A stretch of 64,000 nucleotides of DNA from an uncultured Fidelibacterota bacterium (GTDB taxonomy: Bacteria > Fidelibacterota > Marinisomatia > Marinisomatales > Marinisomataceae), in assembly GCA_902538565.1 (NCBI GenBank), contig CACBFQ010000001.1:62001-126000 (forward strand). The letters are read 5' to 3'. The position numbers and the translations under genes were made by a program. Positions 1-8,690 of the stretch are shown one piece after another. Positions within the stretch are counted from its first letter, which is position 1. Every line of letters begins with the position of its first letter. The notes under the pieces are model-generated. The model saw only the letters and a program-made list of their open reading frames with translations. It searched no databases and was not told the DNA's origin.

Positions 1-1124
1 ATTGAGTTATTTGCAATTTTTTTATTCATTTCTGATATAAAACTAAAGAAAACTCCAATCGCTCCTGGAGTATTTAAATCATCATTAAGAGCATCAATAA
101 ATAATTCATGTTCACTTGAAAATTTTAGTTCAATATTTTTGCTATCAATATTAAAGTTTTTTGCAAATCTTTTAATTTTTTCAATCATTTTTTTGCATTC
201 ATTTAATTTTTTTTGACTGAAAGATACCTTAGTTCTATAATGAGCAGAAAGTAGAAATAATCTAACTACATCCGAACCATTTTTTTCTATGAGAGTACTT
301 ACATCAATAAAGTTACCTAATGACTTGCTCATCTTTTCATCATCCATATTCAAATGTTCAGAATGAAGCCAATAATTAGATAGATTATGTTTTTGAATAG
401 CTTCAATTTGGGCGCTCTCATTTTCATGATGAGGAAATTTTAGATCTATTCCTCCACAATGTATGTCAAGACGACCATCAAAAAGGGTCTTGATCATCAC
501 AGCGCATTCGGTATGCCATCCAGGCCTTCCCTTACCCCACTCGCTGTTCCAGAAAATATCACCATCTGAGTCCTTTTTTGCCTTCCATAATGTAAAATCA
601 TTACGATTTTTTTTTGATAATTCATTATCTTCTGTTTCAAGGTCATCGCTAATGTTTACAAATTTTCCATATTTTGGATAAGCTTCTATTTCAAAAAAAA
701 TATTTCCGTTCATTTCATAGGCTAAATCTTGATTTATTAAAGCCTGAATGAATTCGATCATTTCTTCTACATACTCTGTTGCTCTTGGATTATGATTGTT
801 AGGTAAAATTCTTAAGGACTTTGACAATTCCAGGAATGATAGTTCATATTTTGAAGTTATTTCCTTTAAAGAAGTATTCTCCTGATTAACTCTATCAATA
901 ATCTTGTCATCAATATCAGTTATGTTAACTGCAGTTTCCGTCTCATAACCGTTTAACTGTAGAACTCTGTTTAATAAATCATAAAATACAAAGGTTCTAA
1001 AATTTCCTATGTGAGGATCGTTATAGACTGTTGGACCGCAACCATAAGTTTTAACTTTTTTATCAGAAATTGATTTGAAGACTTCTTTTTTACTTGAAAG
1101 TGAATTATATAATTTTAAGCTCAT
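1..1124 (-). CDS. cysS: cysteinyl-tRNA synthetase (3-prime end cut by window)
   Basis: Charges tRNA-Cys with cysteine in the cytoplasm. The reading frame opens with ATG at 1124 and runs off the left edge of the window with no stop, so about 374 N-terminal residues of roughly 450-500 are present. Class I synthetase landmarks are visible: YGCGPTVY and the HIGN signature near residues 28-40, GRPGWHTECA, GGIDLKFPHHENE with zinc/cysteine-binding residues, and the KMSKS loop followed by LGN. Its ATG overlaps the ddl stop by 4 bp (ATGA), suggesting translational coupling in one operon. Identification is secure; only the C-terminal anticodon-binding part is not seen. Confidence 0.96.
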   Translation of the reverse strand, partial: MSLKLYNSLSSKKEVFKSISDKKVKTYGCGPTVYNDPHIGNFRTFVFYDLLNRVLQLNGYETETAVNITDIDDKIIDRVNQENTSLKEITSKYELSFLELSKSLRILPNNHNPRATEYVEEMIEFIQALINQDLAYEMNGNIFFEIEAYPKYGKFVNISDDLETEDNELSKKNRNDFTLWKAKKDSDGDIFWNSEWGKGRPGWHTECAVMIKTLFDGRLDIHCGGIDLKFPHHENESAQIEAIQKHNLSNYWLHSEHLNMDDEKMSKSLGNFIDVSTLIEKNGSDVVRLFLLSAHYRTKVSFSQKKLNECKKMIEKIKRFAKNFNIDSKNIELKFSSEHELFIDALNDDLNTPGAIGVFFSFISEMNKKIANNS

Positions 1125-2020
1125 TTTTGTAAAGACAATTTAATAATTTTATTAATTATATCTTTAAAAGAAAATCCATGTCTCTTAGCAGCCATAGGAA
1201 ATAAACTAGTTTCAGTCATTCCAGGAAGAGTATTTATTTCTAAAAAATAGAAATTATCGTCATAAAATTTAAAGTCAACTCTTGAATAAACATCACATTT
1301 GAGCATCTTGTGAACACTCAATGCGCAATCTTGAACAAATTGATATTTTTCTAAAGTAAGAACAGCAGGACAAGTATATTTTGATTCGCCGGCTGTATAT
1401 TTTGATTTGTAATCATATATACCAGATTTGGGTTCAATTTCAATAACAGGAAGTGGTTCGTTCCCCAAAATTGGAACGGTAATTTCTCTTCCATCAATAA
1501 ACTCTTCAATTAATACGGAATTGTCAAAATCTAAAGCTATGTCAATGGCATCGTTTAAATTTTCAAAATTATCAATCACATTAAAACCAACAGAGCTTCC
1601 TTGTGAATTTGGTTTAACAATATATTTTTCAGACTTGAAATCAAGATGATCATTGCATGTATTTGAAGAAGTTTGATAATATTTTGGAGATAAAACTCCC
1701 TGATTCATAACAATTTCTTTTGTCACAGATTTATCAAAGCAATTTCGAGAAGATTTTTCACCTGAACCGTTAAAAGGAATATTATTTTTTGATAAAATTG
1801 ATTGAATGCCTCCATCCTCACCAAAAGAACCATGCAATGCAATGAAGATAAAATCATGTGCTTTTAAATCATTTAAGATAAAATCAATTGAATCTGAATC
1901 CAGAACAAATATTGAAGTATTATAACCTAATTGATTACAAGCTTCAACAACAGCTTCACCAGTTCTTATAGAAACTAATCGCTCCTCTGAATTTCCTCCC
2001 GATATTACTGCAATATTAAT
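1121..2020 (-). CDS. ddl: D-alanine--D-alanine ligase, probable AUU start
   Basis: ATP-grasp enzyme joining two D-Ala for the peptidoglycan stem peptide; it pairs functionally with alr further along the window. The first ATG (1837, Met-His-Gly-Ser) would delete the N-terminal domain, yet the frame stays open upstream and encodes the expected INIAVISGGNSEERLVS start. No ATG, GTG or TTG occurs in that upstream stretch. The best start is ATT at 2020, six bases after AAGGGA (2027-2032), giving 299 residues, normal for Ddl. C-terminal motifs REITVPILG and FLEINTLPGMTETS (metal and D-Ala binding) are intact. It overlaps the upstream phosphatase gene by 16 bp. Alternative: a base error hides a normal start. 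Confidence 0.93.
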   Translation of the reverse strand: MNIAVISGGNSEERLVSIRTGEAVVEACNQLGYNTSIFVLDSDSIDFILNDLKAHDFIFIALHGSFGEDGGIQSILSKNNIPFNGSGEKSSRNCFDKSVTKEIVMNQGVLSPKYYQTSSNTCNDHLDFKSEKYIVKPNSQGSSVGFNVIDNFENLNDAIDIALDFDNSVLIEEFIDGREITVPILGNEPLPVIEIEPKSGIYDYKSKYTAGESKYTCPAVLTLEKYQFVQDCALSVHKMLKCDVYSRVDFKFYDDNFYFLEINTLPGMTETSLFPMAAKRHGFSFKDIINKIIKLSLQK

Positions 2021-2556
2021 TTTAAATCCCTTGCTGCTTCAAGTAAATTATTAGATACCAAATCAACATCGCAACTAGATTGAACATCATTTAAATAATC
2101 ATTTCCCATTCCAGTTAATAAAAATATTGTTTTCATTTTAAGTCTATCCCCAACTTGCATATCAACAATTGAATCACCAATCATCAAACAATTTTCTAGA
2201 TTGATATTAAATTCCTCTGACGCTTTTTGAAACATTCCTATTCCTGGTTTTCTCATTGAGAAATAGTCTTCATCATAATTATCAGCAAAATAAATATTTT
2301 TCAAAGGTAATTTTCTTTTTCTGAACTCATCATTAATGTAAGCATGTATACTTTCCAAATTATCGATGTCAATTTTACCCGTTGAAAGTCCTGATTGGTT
2401 TGTAACAATAAAAAATTTGTCGCTGTATTGATGCAATAGTTCTAATGCTTCAAAAGTAAATTCAAAAAAATCATAATCTTTGACATCATTTATGTAGCCA
2501 TAAGGATCATGACTAATAGTTCCATCTCTATCTAAAAAGATTGCATCAAACTTCAA
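2005..2556 (-). CDS. HAD-IIIA phosphatase, GmhB / histidinol-phosphatase type
   Basis: Cytoplasmic HAD phosphatase. Motif I FLDRDGT carries the nucleophile and acid/base aspartates, motif II is VTNQSG, the lysine sits in RKPGIGM, and motif IV is MIGDSIVDM. The fold and length fit the D-glycero-D-manno-heptose-1,7-bisphosphate phosphatase group. However, the Cys/His cluster that binds zinc in GmhB is absent around the RKP motif, so the substrate is not certain. An ATG at 2589 would overlap the previous gene by 32 bp. The TTG at 2556 follows GGAGA and lies one base after the upstream stop, so I prefer it; it also places the start just before the first beta strand, as in relatives. Confidence 0.8.
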   Translation of the reverse strand: MKFDAIFLDRDGTISHDPYGYINDVKDYDFFEFTFEALELLHQYSDKFFIVTNQSGLSTGKIDIDNLESIHAYINDEFRKRKLPLKNIYFADNYDEDYFSMRKPGIGMFQKASEEFNINLENCLMIGDSIVDMQVGDRLKMKTIFLLTGMGNDYLNDVQSSCDVDLVSNNLLEAARDLKLILQ

Positions 2557-2557
2557 T

Positions 2558-3109
2558 TTATCTCCAATCAATTGTTGTCCATGAATCATCTATATTTAAA
2601 AATTTTAAAGGATTCTGGTATTTATTAATATCAACTATCTTACATTCAAATATAGAATTTTCTGCTTGAAATAGACTGATTTCTTTAACCATACTTTGTG
2701 AATTATTAAAATTAATTAATAAAATATTATTGTAAAAATTATAATAATAAATTGAGTTTTCATTTTCAATTTCAATTTTTATAAGGGAAGCATTTTCAAG
2801 ATTTTTATATGAAAAAAAATCTAGTATATTTTTTTCTGAATTTTCGATGATTATATTTTTTTTGGATAAATCGTAAGAAGTAATCACATTTTTTTCAAAC
2901 AATGATACAGTGCTATCTACTTCAATAGTTTCAAAATAAATTTTTGGATCATTTAATGATATGTTTGCATTAAAAACTGATTGATTTTCAAAAATTTCAA
3001 TGAGAATAGTTTTATTATTTAAACTGTTGAAATAATCTTTTATCTGAGTATCTTGACTTTGACTAAAAAGTGAAGTAGTTAGTAAAAAGAGTATTAAGCT
3101 AATCTTCAT
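2558..3109 (-). CDS. LolA-like periplasmic lipoprotein carrier (divergent)
   Basis: Predicted exported protein of 183 residues with a signal peptide (MKISLILFLLTTSLFSQ, cleavage near residue 17-19) and no further membrane segment. The middle is a run of short beta-rich segments (FETIEV, TSYDLSKKNIIIENSEKNILDFF) in the style of LolA, which ferries lipoproteins from the inner to the outer membrane. The position directly downstream of ftsK, overlapping it by 11 bp, matches the common ftsK-lolA order. Sequence similarity visible by eye is weak, so the call rests largely on context and general layout. A generic outer-membrane lipoprotein-sorting or unknown periplasmic protein is the alternative. 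Confidence 0.55.
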   Translation of the reverse strand: MKISLILFLLTTSLFSQSQDTQIKDYFNSLNNKTILIEIFENQSVFNANISLNDPKIYFETIEVDSTVSLFEKNVITSYDLSKKNIIIENSEKNILDFFSYKNLENASLIKIEIENENSIYYYNFYNNILLINFNNSQSMVKEISLFQAENSIFECKIVDINKYQNPLKFLNIDDSWTTIDWR

Positions 3110-5417
3110 TAATTGCTTCTAAATAAGATTCGTCAACTAATACTTCTCTTGCCTTACTTCCAGTAAACGGACCTACAATTTTTAGTCTTTCCATCTCATC
3201 TATTAGTCTTGCTGCTCTCGAATAACCAACCGATAATCTTCTTTGTAATAATGAAATAGAACCTTGCTTACTCATAACAATAATTTCAATTGCTTTATGC
3301 AGTAAATCATCATCAATTCCGTCTCCATCAACCATTGAACTTGATTCTTCTTTATAAGTTTCAATAATTACTTCACTTGGTTTTGGTTGAGATGAAATAT
3401 GAGCAACTAAATCTTCAATTTCTTTTAAAGTTATAAAAGCACCATGCATTCTAACTGGCGCAGGTGATCCCGGTTTTTGATACAACATATCACCTTTCCC
3501 AATAAGCTTGTCTGCTCCATTTTCATCTAAAATAGTTCTTGAGTCAATTTTGGTTGCAACTTGAAAGGCAATTCTTGCTGGGAAATTAGCCTTTATGACT
3601 CCTGTAATTACATCTACAGATGGTCTTTGTGTAGCAACAATCAAGTGAATACCAACAGCCCTAGCTAGCTGGGCTAATCTTGCAATAGGCGCTTCAACAT
3701 CTCTTGGACTGTACATCATCAAATCAGCAAGTTCATCGATCATCAAAACAATATAAGGCATTAAATCTTTTTTAGATTTTTTCATCATATCATTGTATTC
3801 AGAAATATTTCTTTTACCAGCCTCAGCTAATAAATCGTATCTTGAATCCATTTCTTTTTCAAGAGATCTTAGTGCTAAAATTGCATTGTCTTTCTTAGTA
3901 ATGATTGATTCATCAATACCATTAAATTTTAATAAGTAGTGGTTTTCAAGTCCTCTATAAAGCGACATTTCAACCTTTTTAGGATCAATGATTACAAATT
4001 TTACTTCTTCAGGTTTTAATTGATAAAGAAGGCTTACGATTATAGTGTTTAATGAAACCGACTTTCCTGAACCTGTTGTTCCTGCAATAAGTAAATGAGG
4101 CATTTCAACAAGGTCAAGAATAGATATATCTCCAAGAGTTCCTTTTCCAATAGCTAGTTTTAACTTTGCTTTAGATTTAAGATATTTTTCAGAATTAATT
4201 ACATTTTTTAAATAAATAGTTTGAGGGTTGACATTTGGAATTTCAACACCAACATGATTTGAGCCAGGTATTGGAGCAAGGACTCTCACGCTCTGTGCCT
4301 CCATCACCCTAGCAATGTCATCTGAAAGCTGAACAAATTTATTAACCCTTACACCTTCAGCAGGTAAAATCTCAAAAAGTGTAATTATTGGGCCAGTCTT
4401 GATTGCTCCCGATGAACCTTCTACACCAAAATTTGAAAGAGAATTTTTAAGTAGCTCAGATCTATCTCTGATATCATCTTCATTTATTTCACTTGATTCA
4501 TCTGATGATTCTAAAATATCTGTTGAGGGAAACTTCCACTCAACTTTTAAAATTGATTTATTTCTTTGATCATCAATTTCTGCTTCTTTTTCAATGATTG
4601 CTTTTTCAATTGAAATGGGATCTAATTCTTCATTTTGATCTATTTCTTGATCCACTTCAACTTTAGGTTTATCAGCAGTTGTATTAATTTCAGTATCTTC
4701 AACAGGTTCAGTTGAAGATTCCTTTTCATCCACCTGATTTAAAGATTCTATGCTTTCTTCAGCATTAATGTTTTCAAGAAATGAATCATCTTCAATAATT
4801 TTGACTCTTTCTTTTTTGTCATTCTCTTTTTTAAAGTCAGGTAAAATTTTCTTGAAATCAAATTCTACTTTAGAAATTTTATTAATTAAAATACTTGGTA
4901 TATCTTTCAAAGATTTATATAAATCAATTTTGAAAAATGATACTAAAAATAAAGCTATTGAAGAAAAGAGAATTAAAACTGAACCATAAAATCCAGTCAA
5001 ATCATAAATAAGACTAAATATTAAGCCTCCTAAAAGCCCTGAATCTTCAAAATTTTGAACCTCTTTAAATTCTGATAAATAGCTTACATTACTAATAAAA
5101 CCTAATAGAACAGAAAGAAGAACCAGTAATAGAATCTCAAATCGCAATAATCTTGAAACATTAAATGAAAAATTAGAAATCAAATAAAATGAAATCGTTG
5201 CTAATATAATTGGAATTAATAGAGCCGCATAACCAAAACCCAATTTCATTAAATAAAATCCAATATATACTCCCATTATATTAAATGGGTTATTAATTTT
5301 TTGTGCTACAAGCGTCGGCTCTTCCGTCAAATCATAACCAATCATTGAACCAGCAATCAATAAAGAAATGATCAATAATAACCAACCAATAATTTGAATC
5401 TTTAACTTGTCTTTCAT
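3099..5417 (-). CDS. ftsK: DNA translocase FtsK/SpoIIIE
   Basis: Septum-located ATPase that pumps chromosome ends during division and supports dimer resolution. Order seen: four hydrophobic membrane segments in residues 1-175; a charged, Glu/Asp-rich linker to about 290; an alpha/beta motor with Walker A GTTGSGKS near residue 447 and Walker B-type VLMIDELADL; and a C-terminal winged-helix gamma domain (QRRLSVGYSRAARLIDEME) that reads KOPS-like sequences. At 772 residues it is the short-linker form typical outside Enterobacteria. It overlaps gcvT upstream by 4 bp and the LolA-like gene downstream by 11 bp. Confidence 0.96.
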   Translation of the reverse strand: MKDKLKIQIIGWLLLIISLLIAGSMIGYDLTEEPTLVAQKINNPFNIMGVYIGFYLMKLGFGYAALLIPIILATISFYLISNFSFNVSRLLRFEILLLVLLSVLLGFISNVSYLSEFKEVQNFEDSGLLGGLIFSLIYDLTGFYGSVLILFSSIALFLVSFFKIDLYKSLKDIPSILINKISKVEFDFKKILPDFKKENDKKERVKIIEDDSFLENINAEESIESLNQVDEKESSTEPVEDTEINTTADKPKVEVDQEIDQNEELDPISIEKAIIEKEAEIDDQRNKSILKVEWKFPSTDILESSDESSEINEDDIRDRSELLKNSLSNFGVEGSSGAIKTGPIITLFEILPAEGVRVNKFVQLSDDIARVMEAQSVRVLAPIPGSNHVGVEIPNVNPQTIYLKNVINSEKYLKSKAKLKLAIGKGTLGDISILDLVEMPHLLIAGTTGSGKSVSLNTIIVSLLYQLKPEEVKFVIIDPKKVEMSLYRGLENHYLLKFNGIDESIITKKDNAILALRSLEKEMDSRYDLLAEAGKRNISEYNDMMKKSKKDLMPYIVLMIDELADLMMYSPRDVEAPIARLAQLARAVGIHLIVATQRPSVDVITGVIKANFPARIAFQVATKIDSRTILDENGADKLIGKGDMLYQKPGSPAPVRMHGAFITLKEIEDLVAHISSQPKPSEVIIETYKEESSSMVDGDGIDDDLLHKAIEIIVMSKQGSISLLQRRLSVGYSRAARLIDEMERLKIVGPFTGSKAREVLVDESYLEAINED

Positions 5418-6487
5418 TTTAAATAAGTCCCATTTTTATAGAATGGTAATTTAGTTTTTTCAAAAATAAAGAAATTATCTCTTATTCTAATCAAAAATTC
5501 TTTCTCTAACCTCATTTCATAATCAACATAGGCAAGAGCAATTCCTTTTTTTAAACACGGAGACATCCCTCCGCTTGTAACTACGCCCACTTCTTTTTTT
5601 TCTTTCGAAAATATCTTATAACCTGATCTCGGTATAGCTCTTTCCTCTGATATAAGTGCGATTAATTTCTTAGATGGTAAATTATCTTGCATTGACTTTG
5701 AACCGATAAAACTTGTTTCATGCTTTGTTATCCATGATAATCCTGCTTCAATTGTTGTCGTTTGCTCATTAAGCTCATTTCCGTACAAACAATATCCCAT
5801 TTCAAGCCTCAATGAGTCTCTACATCCTAATCCAACAGGTAATACATCATCTGAAAGAGATAAAATTTCATTCCAAAGTTTTAAAATGATTGAATTAGGT
5901 GCATAAATTTCAAAACCTAACTCACCTGAATAACCAGTTCTTGCAACTATAACTTCGTTATTGTCTGGAAGCAATGTTTCATAATATTTTAAATCTTCAA
6001 TTTTTGGATAGAGTTTTTTTAGGTGAGTTCTTGATAAAGGGCCTTGCAAAGCCAACAAAGACATGGTATCAGATTTATCTTTCAATGATACATCATCAAT
6101 TAACTTTGAAGAAAGCCATTCAAAGTTTTTTTCAATATTTGAAGCATTTACTACCAACATATAGTAATCGCCAAGATGATACACCAGCAAATCATCAATA
6201 ACTCCACCGGAATCGTTACAGAAAGCAGAATATTGAACTTTTCCAGCTTCCAGGTTTTGAATATCATTGGTGGTTACATCCTGTAAAAAAGTTTTAGCAC
6301 TATTTCCAGAAACAATAAACTCACCCATATGACTTACATCAAATAATCCACTCTTTGAGCGCACATGATAATGCTCTTTTATTATGCTTGAATATTGGAG
6401 AGGCATCCAAAATCCAGAAAATGGGACTAATTTTGCTTTTAAACTTTGATGAGAATCGTACAGTTTAGTTTTTCTATAATCGCTCAT
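5414..6487 (-). CDS. gcvT: aminomethyltransferase (glycine cleavage T protein)
   Basis: Tetrahydrofolate-dependent T protein of the glycine cleavage system, releasing ammonia and making methylene-THF. The 357-residue protein has the family's usual length. Visible family features: an N-terminal PFSGFWMPLQY segment, GLFDVSHMGEF, a Y-S-A-F-C-N-x-x-G-G-V-I-D-D-L segment, and RTGYSGELGFEIY. The folate-binding Asp and Arg positions appear intact (CRDSLRLEMGY). No gcvH or gcvP is in the window, so the other subunits must be elsewhere. Its stop overlaps ftsK by 4 bp and its start overlaps ruvA by 4 bp. The choice between true GcvT and a YgfZ-like folate protein favours GcvT by length and motifs. Confidence 0.94.
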   Translation of the reverse strand: MSDYRKTKLYDSHQSLKAKLVPFSGFWMPLQYSSIIKEHYHVRSKSGLFDVSHMGEFIVSGNSAKTFLQDVTTNDIQNLEAGKVQYSAFCNDSGGVIDDLLVYHLGDYYMLVVNASNIEKNFEWLSSKLIDDVSLKDKSDTMSLLALQGPLSRTHLKKLYPKIEDLKYYETLLPDNNEVIVARTGYSGELGFEIYAPNSIILKLWNEILSLSDDVLPVGLGCRDSLRLEMGYCLYGNELNEQTTTIEAGLSWITKHETSFIGSKSMQDNLPSKKLIALISEERAIPRSGYKIFSKEKKEVGVVTSGGMSPCLKKGIALAYVDYEMRLEKEFLIRIRDNFFIFEKTKLPFYKNGTYLK

Positions 6488-7077
6488 CGAATGATAGCCA
6501 AAATTCTTTTAATTACATTTTCAATATCACCTTCATATGAACCTTCATCATTTAATTTTTTTACTGCCTTATCAATTTGTGACTTTTTGTAACCCAGTGA
6601 AGAGAGTGCAGTATAAATATCATCGTAAGAAAAGTCTAACTTATCATTATCAAGGTTTTGCGTCGAAATTGGTGTTGATGTTATCTTCTCCTTAATATCT
6701 AAAATAATTCTTTTTGCTGTTTTATGACCTATTCCAGGAATAAGACTAAGCGATTTAACATCTTCAGAAACAATGTTATCCTTGAAGCTTGATACAGATG
6801 CATTTGAAAGAAGGTTGATAGCAGTTCTAGGCCCAATTCCTGATACATCAATTAAATTTAAAAAAAGAGATCTTCGTTCTAAATCCATAAAACCATAAAG
6901 CTCCATTAAATTTTCTTTTACATTAAGATATGTATATATAAAAATATTTTCATTTTCTGATGGCAATTTTTCATAATCTCTTAAACAAATTGAAATACTA
7001 AAAACTATTCCATTATTTTCAATGTATAATGTAGTTGGTTCTTTTTTGAAAATTTTTCCTGAAATTGAATTAATCAT
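6484..7077 (-). CDS. ruvA: Holliday junction helicase subunit RuvA
   Basis: Tetrameric junction-binding protein that loads RuvB on Holliday junctions. At 197 residues it shows the N-terminal OB fold (MINSISGKIFKKEP), a central double helix-hairpin-helix (LNLIDVSGIGPRTA and LSLIPGIGHKTAKRI), and a C-terminal domain (YTALSSLGYKKSQIDKAV) that contacts RuvB. The gene starts one base after the ruvC stop, so ruvC-ruvA form a resolution unit. ruvB is not in the window. Confidence 0.96.
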   Translation of the reverse strand: MINSISGKIFKKEPTTLYIENNGIVFSISICLRDYEKLPSENENIFIYTYLNVKENLMELYGFMDLERRSLFLNLIDVSGIGPRTAINLLSNASVSSFKDNIVSEDVKSLSLIPGIGHKTAKRIILDIKEKITSTPISTQNLDNDKLDFSYDDIYTALSSLGYKKSQIDKAVKKLNDEGSYEGDIENVIKRILAIIR

Positions 7078-7548
7078 CTATGTCCTATTTATTCCGCACC
7101 ACGCAACTGCAATTGCATCTGAGATATCATTTTTCTTTAAAACTTTATCATCTAATTTAAATATTTTTTTTACCATAAATGCAACCTGTTCTTTTGATGC
7201 TGAACCATTACCTACAATTGATTGCTTTATTTCTCTTGGGCTAAATTCTTTTGAGATAATACTATTATGTTCTGCTGCAAGCATCACTGATGACTTTGCC
7301 TGACCTAACTTAATCGCTGATTGAACATTTTTTCCATAAAAGACATTTTCAACATACAACACTTCGGGTTTAAATTTTTTTATTAAATTATTTGTTTCAA
7401 AAAATATAGTATATAATCTTTCCGATACTTCTTTTCCTTTTTTAGGACTAATTAATCCGCACTCAACCATTGTTATTTCGTTACTTTTTTTTCTCAAAAC
7501 AGCATAACCTGTATTAGTTAACCCTGGATCAAAGCCAATAATTACCAT
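7078..7548 (-). CDS. ruvC: Holliday junction resolvase RuvC
   Basis: Endonuclease that cuts Holliday junctions after RuvAB migration. The 156-residue protein has the RNase H-like fold. The first catalytic aspartate is D7 in GFDPGLTNTGYAV, the glutamate lies in LYVENVF, and the C-terminal acidic pair is in KNDISDAIAVAWC. The gene is wedged between yebC, with a 1-bp overlap (TAATG), and ruvA. The order yebC-ruvC-ruvA is a very common bacterial arrangement. Confidence 0.96.
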   Translation of the reverse strand: MVIIGFDPGLTNTGYAVLRKKSNEITMVECGLISPKKGKEVSERLYTIFFETNNLIKKFKPEVLYVENVFYGKNVQSAIKLGQAKSSVMLAAEHNSIISKEFSPREIKQSIVGNGSASKEQVAFMVKKIFKLDDKVLKKNDISDAIAVAWCGINRT

Positions 7549-8276
7549 TAGCTTTTTCCTAGTGATTGGTTTGAAAATACATTTTGCACATCCTCTAAAT
7601 CATCTAAGAATTCTAATAATTTTTCAACTTTTTGATTTTCATCTTCACTTAAATCTATTTCATCCTTGGGCACATATGCCAAAAAAGAAGAATCTACATT
7701 AATGCTTAATTTTTCGAGAATATCAAGCTTGTTATAAAGATCATTTGAATTGAAATGCAATCTATAGCACTCTTTATCTTCAAAAAATTCAATACAATCA
7801 TTTTCAATTGAAAATTCAAAGATTTCATTTTCAGAAATTTCATTTTTGTCAATAAGAATTATACCATTTCTTTCAAAATTCCAAGAAACGCTACCAGCTT
7901 GACCAAGAGAACCGCCAAATTTTGAAAGCGCATGCCTAATATCGGCAACTGTTCTATTCTTATTATCCGTTATTGCTTCTATAAGTATTGCTACTCCAAA
8001 AGGTCCATAACCTTCATATGAAACCTCTTCAATAATTACATTATCTAATTCTCCGACACCTTTTTTAATTGCTTTATCAATATTTGAGTTTGGCATATTT
8101 AATGACTTTGCTTTCTTTACTGCCTGTCGTAGTCTGGGGTTTGAATCAATATCTTTTCCACCCAATCTTGAAGATACAGTTATTTCTTTACTTATTGTTG
8201 AAAAAATCTTACCTCTCTTCTGATCGAGAGCACCTTTTTTTCGTTTTATAGTTGACCACTTACTATGACCAGCCAT
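7548..8276 (-). CDS. yebC: YebC/PmpR family DNA-binding / translation factor
   Basis: Conserved cytoplasmic protein with the canonical MAGHSKWSTIKRKKG start, the GRNRT-like DNKNRTVADIRHAL segment, and a glycine-rich GGSLGQAGSVSWNFER segment. Its 242 residues match the family. YebC proteins were described as transcription regulators, and recent work on the family links some members to translation through proline-rich stretches; which applies here cannot be told. It sits directly upstream of ruvC, as in most genomes, and abuts the SPOR-domain gene with a 1-bp overlap. Confidence 0.95.
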   Translation of the reverse strand: MAGHSKWSTIKRKKGALDQKRGKIFSTISKEITVSSRLGGKDIDSNPRLRQAVKKAKSLNMPNSNIDKAIKKGVGELDNVIIEEVSYEGYGPFGVAILIEAITDNKNRTVADIRHALSKFGGSLGQAGSVSWNFERNGIILIDKNEISENEIFEFSIENDCIEFFEDKECYRLHFNSNDLYNKLDILEKLSINVDSSFLAYVPKDEIDLSEDENQKVEKLLEFLDDLEDVQNVFSNQSLGKS

Positions 8277-8689
8277 TAATCGTCCTTTTCAATCATCGTG
8301 GGAACAACCCAGGCTGTTCTATAACCTAATCTCACAATTTTTTTCTGAAAACTTTCAGCCTCTTTCCTATTAACAAAATTTCCAACTCTTAATTTATAAT
8401 TTGGCAATTCAAAAATAATGTAAATTTGCTCATTAATTGATTTTTCAATTTCAGTCTTAATATCTTGTAGTTCCTGTTCATTTTGCGAAATAACAATTTG
8501 AACTCTATATCCCTTTATTAAATTAATCTCATCAGTTGAGGAAATGTCTTCTATTTCATCTTGATTAGAAAATGAAGGTAAATTGACGGTAGGAAATTTT
8601 GGAGGATTATCATTGAAATCACTTGGCTTTAAAAAGTCAGATTGGCAAAGTGCGTTACTAATAAAGAAAAGGATTAAAAAATATCTCAT
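8276..8689 (-). CDS. exported SPOR-domain protein
   Basis: Small exported protein of 137 residues. The start is set at ATG 8689, where a signal peptide begins (MRYFLILFFISNALCQ); a longer frame to 8767 would put hydrophilic residues in front of it and overlap the batE gene. The C-terminal 70 residues (YRVQIVISQNEQEL... YKLRVGNFVNRKEAESF... GYRTAWVV) are a SPOR domain, which binds denuded glycan strands in septal peptidoglycan. A role in envelope or division is inferred. It sits between batE and yebC. Confidence 0.8.
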   Translation of the reverse strand: MRYFLILFFISNALCQSDFLKPSDFNDNPPKFPTVNLPSFSNQDEIEDISSTDEINLIKGYRVQIVISQNEQELQDIKTEIEKSINEQIYIIFELPNYKLRVGNFVNRKEAESFQKKIVRLGYRTAWVVPTMIEKDD

Positions 8690-8690
8690 A

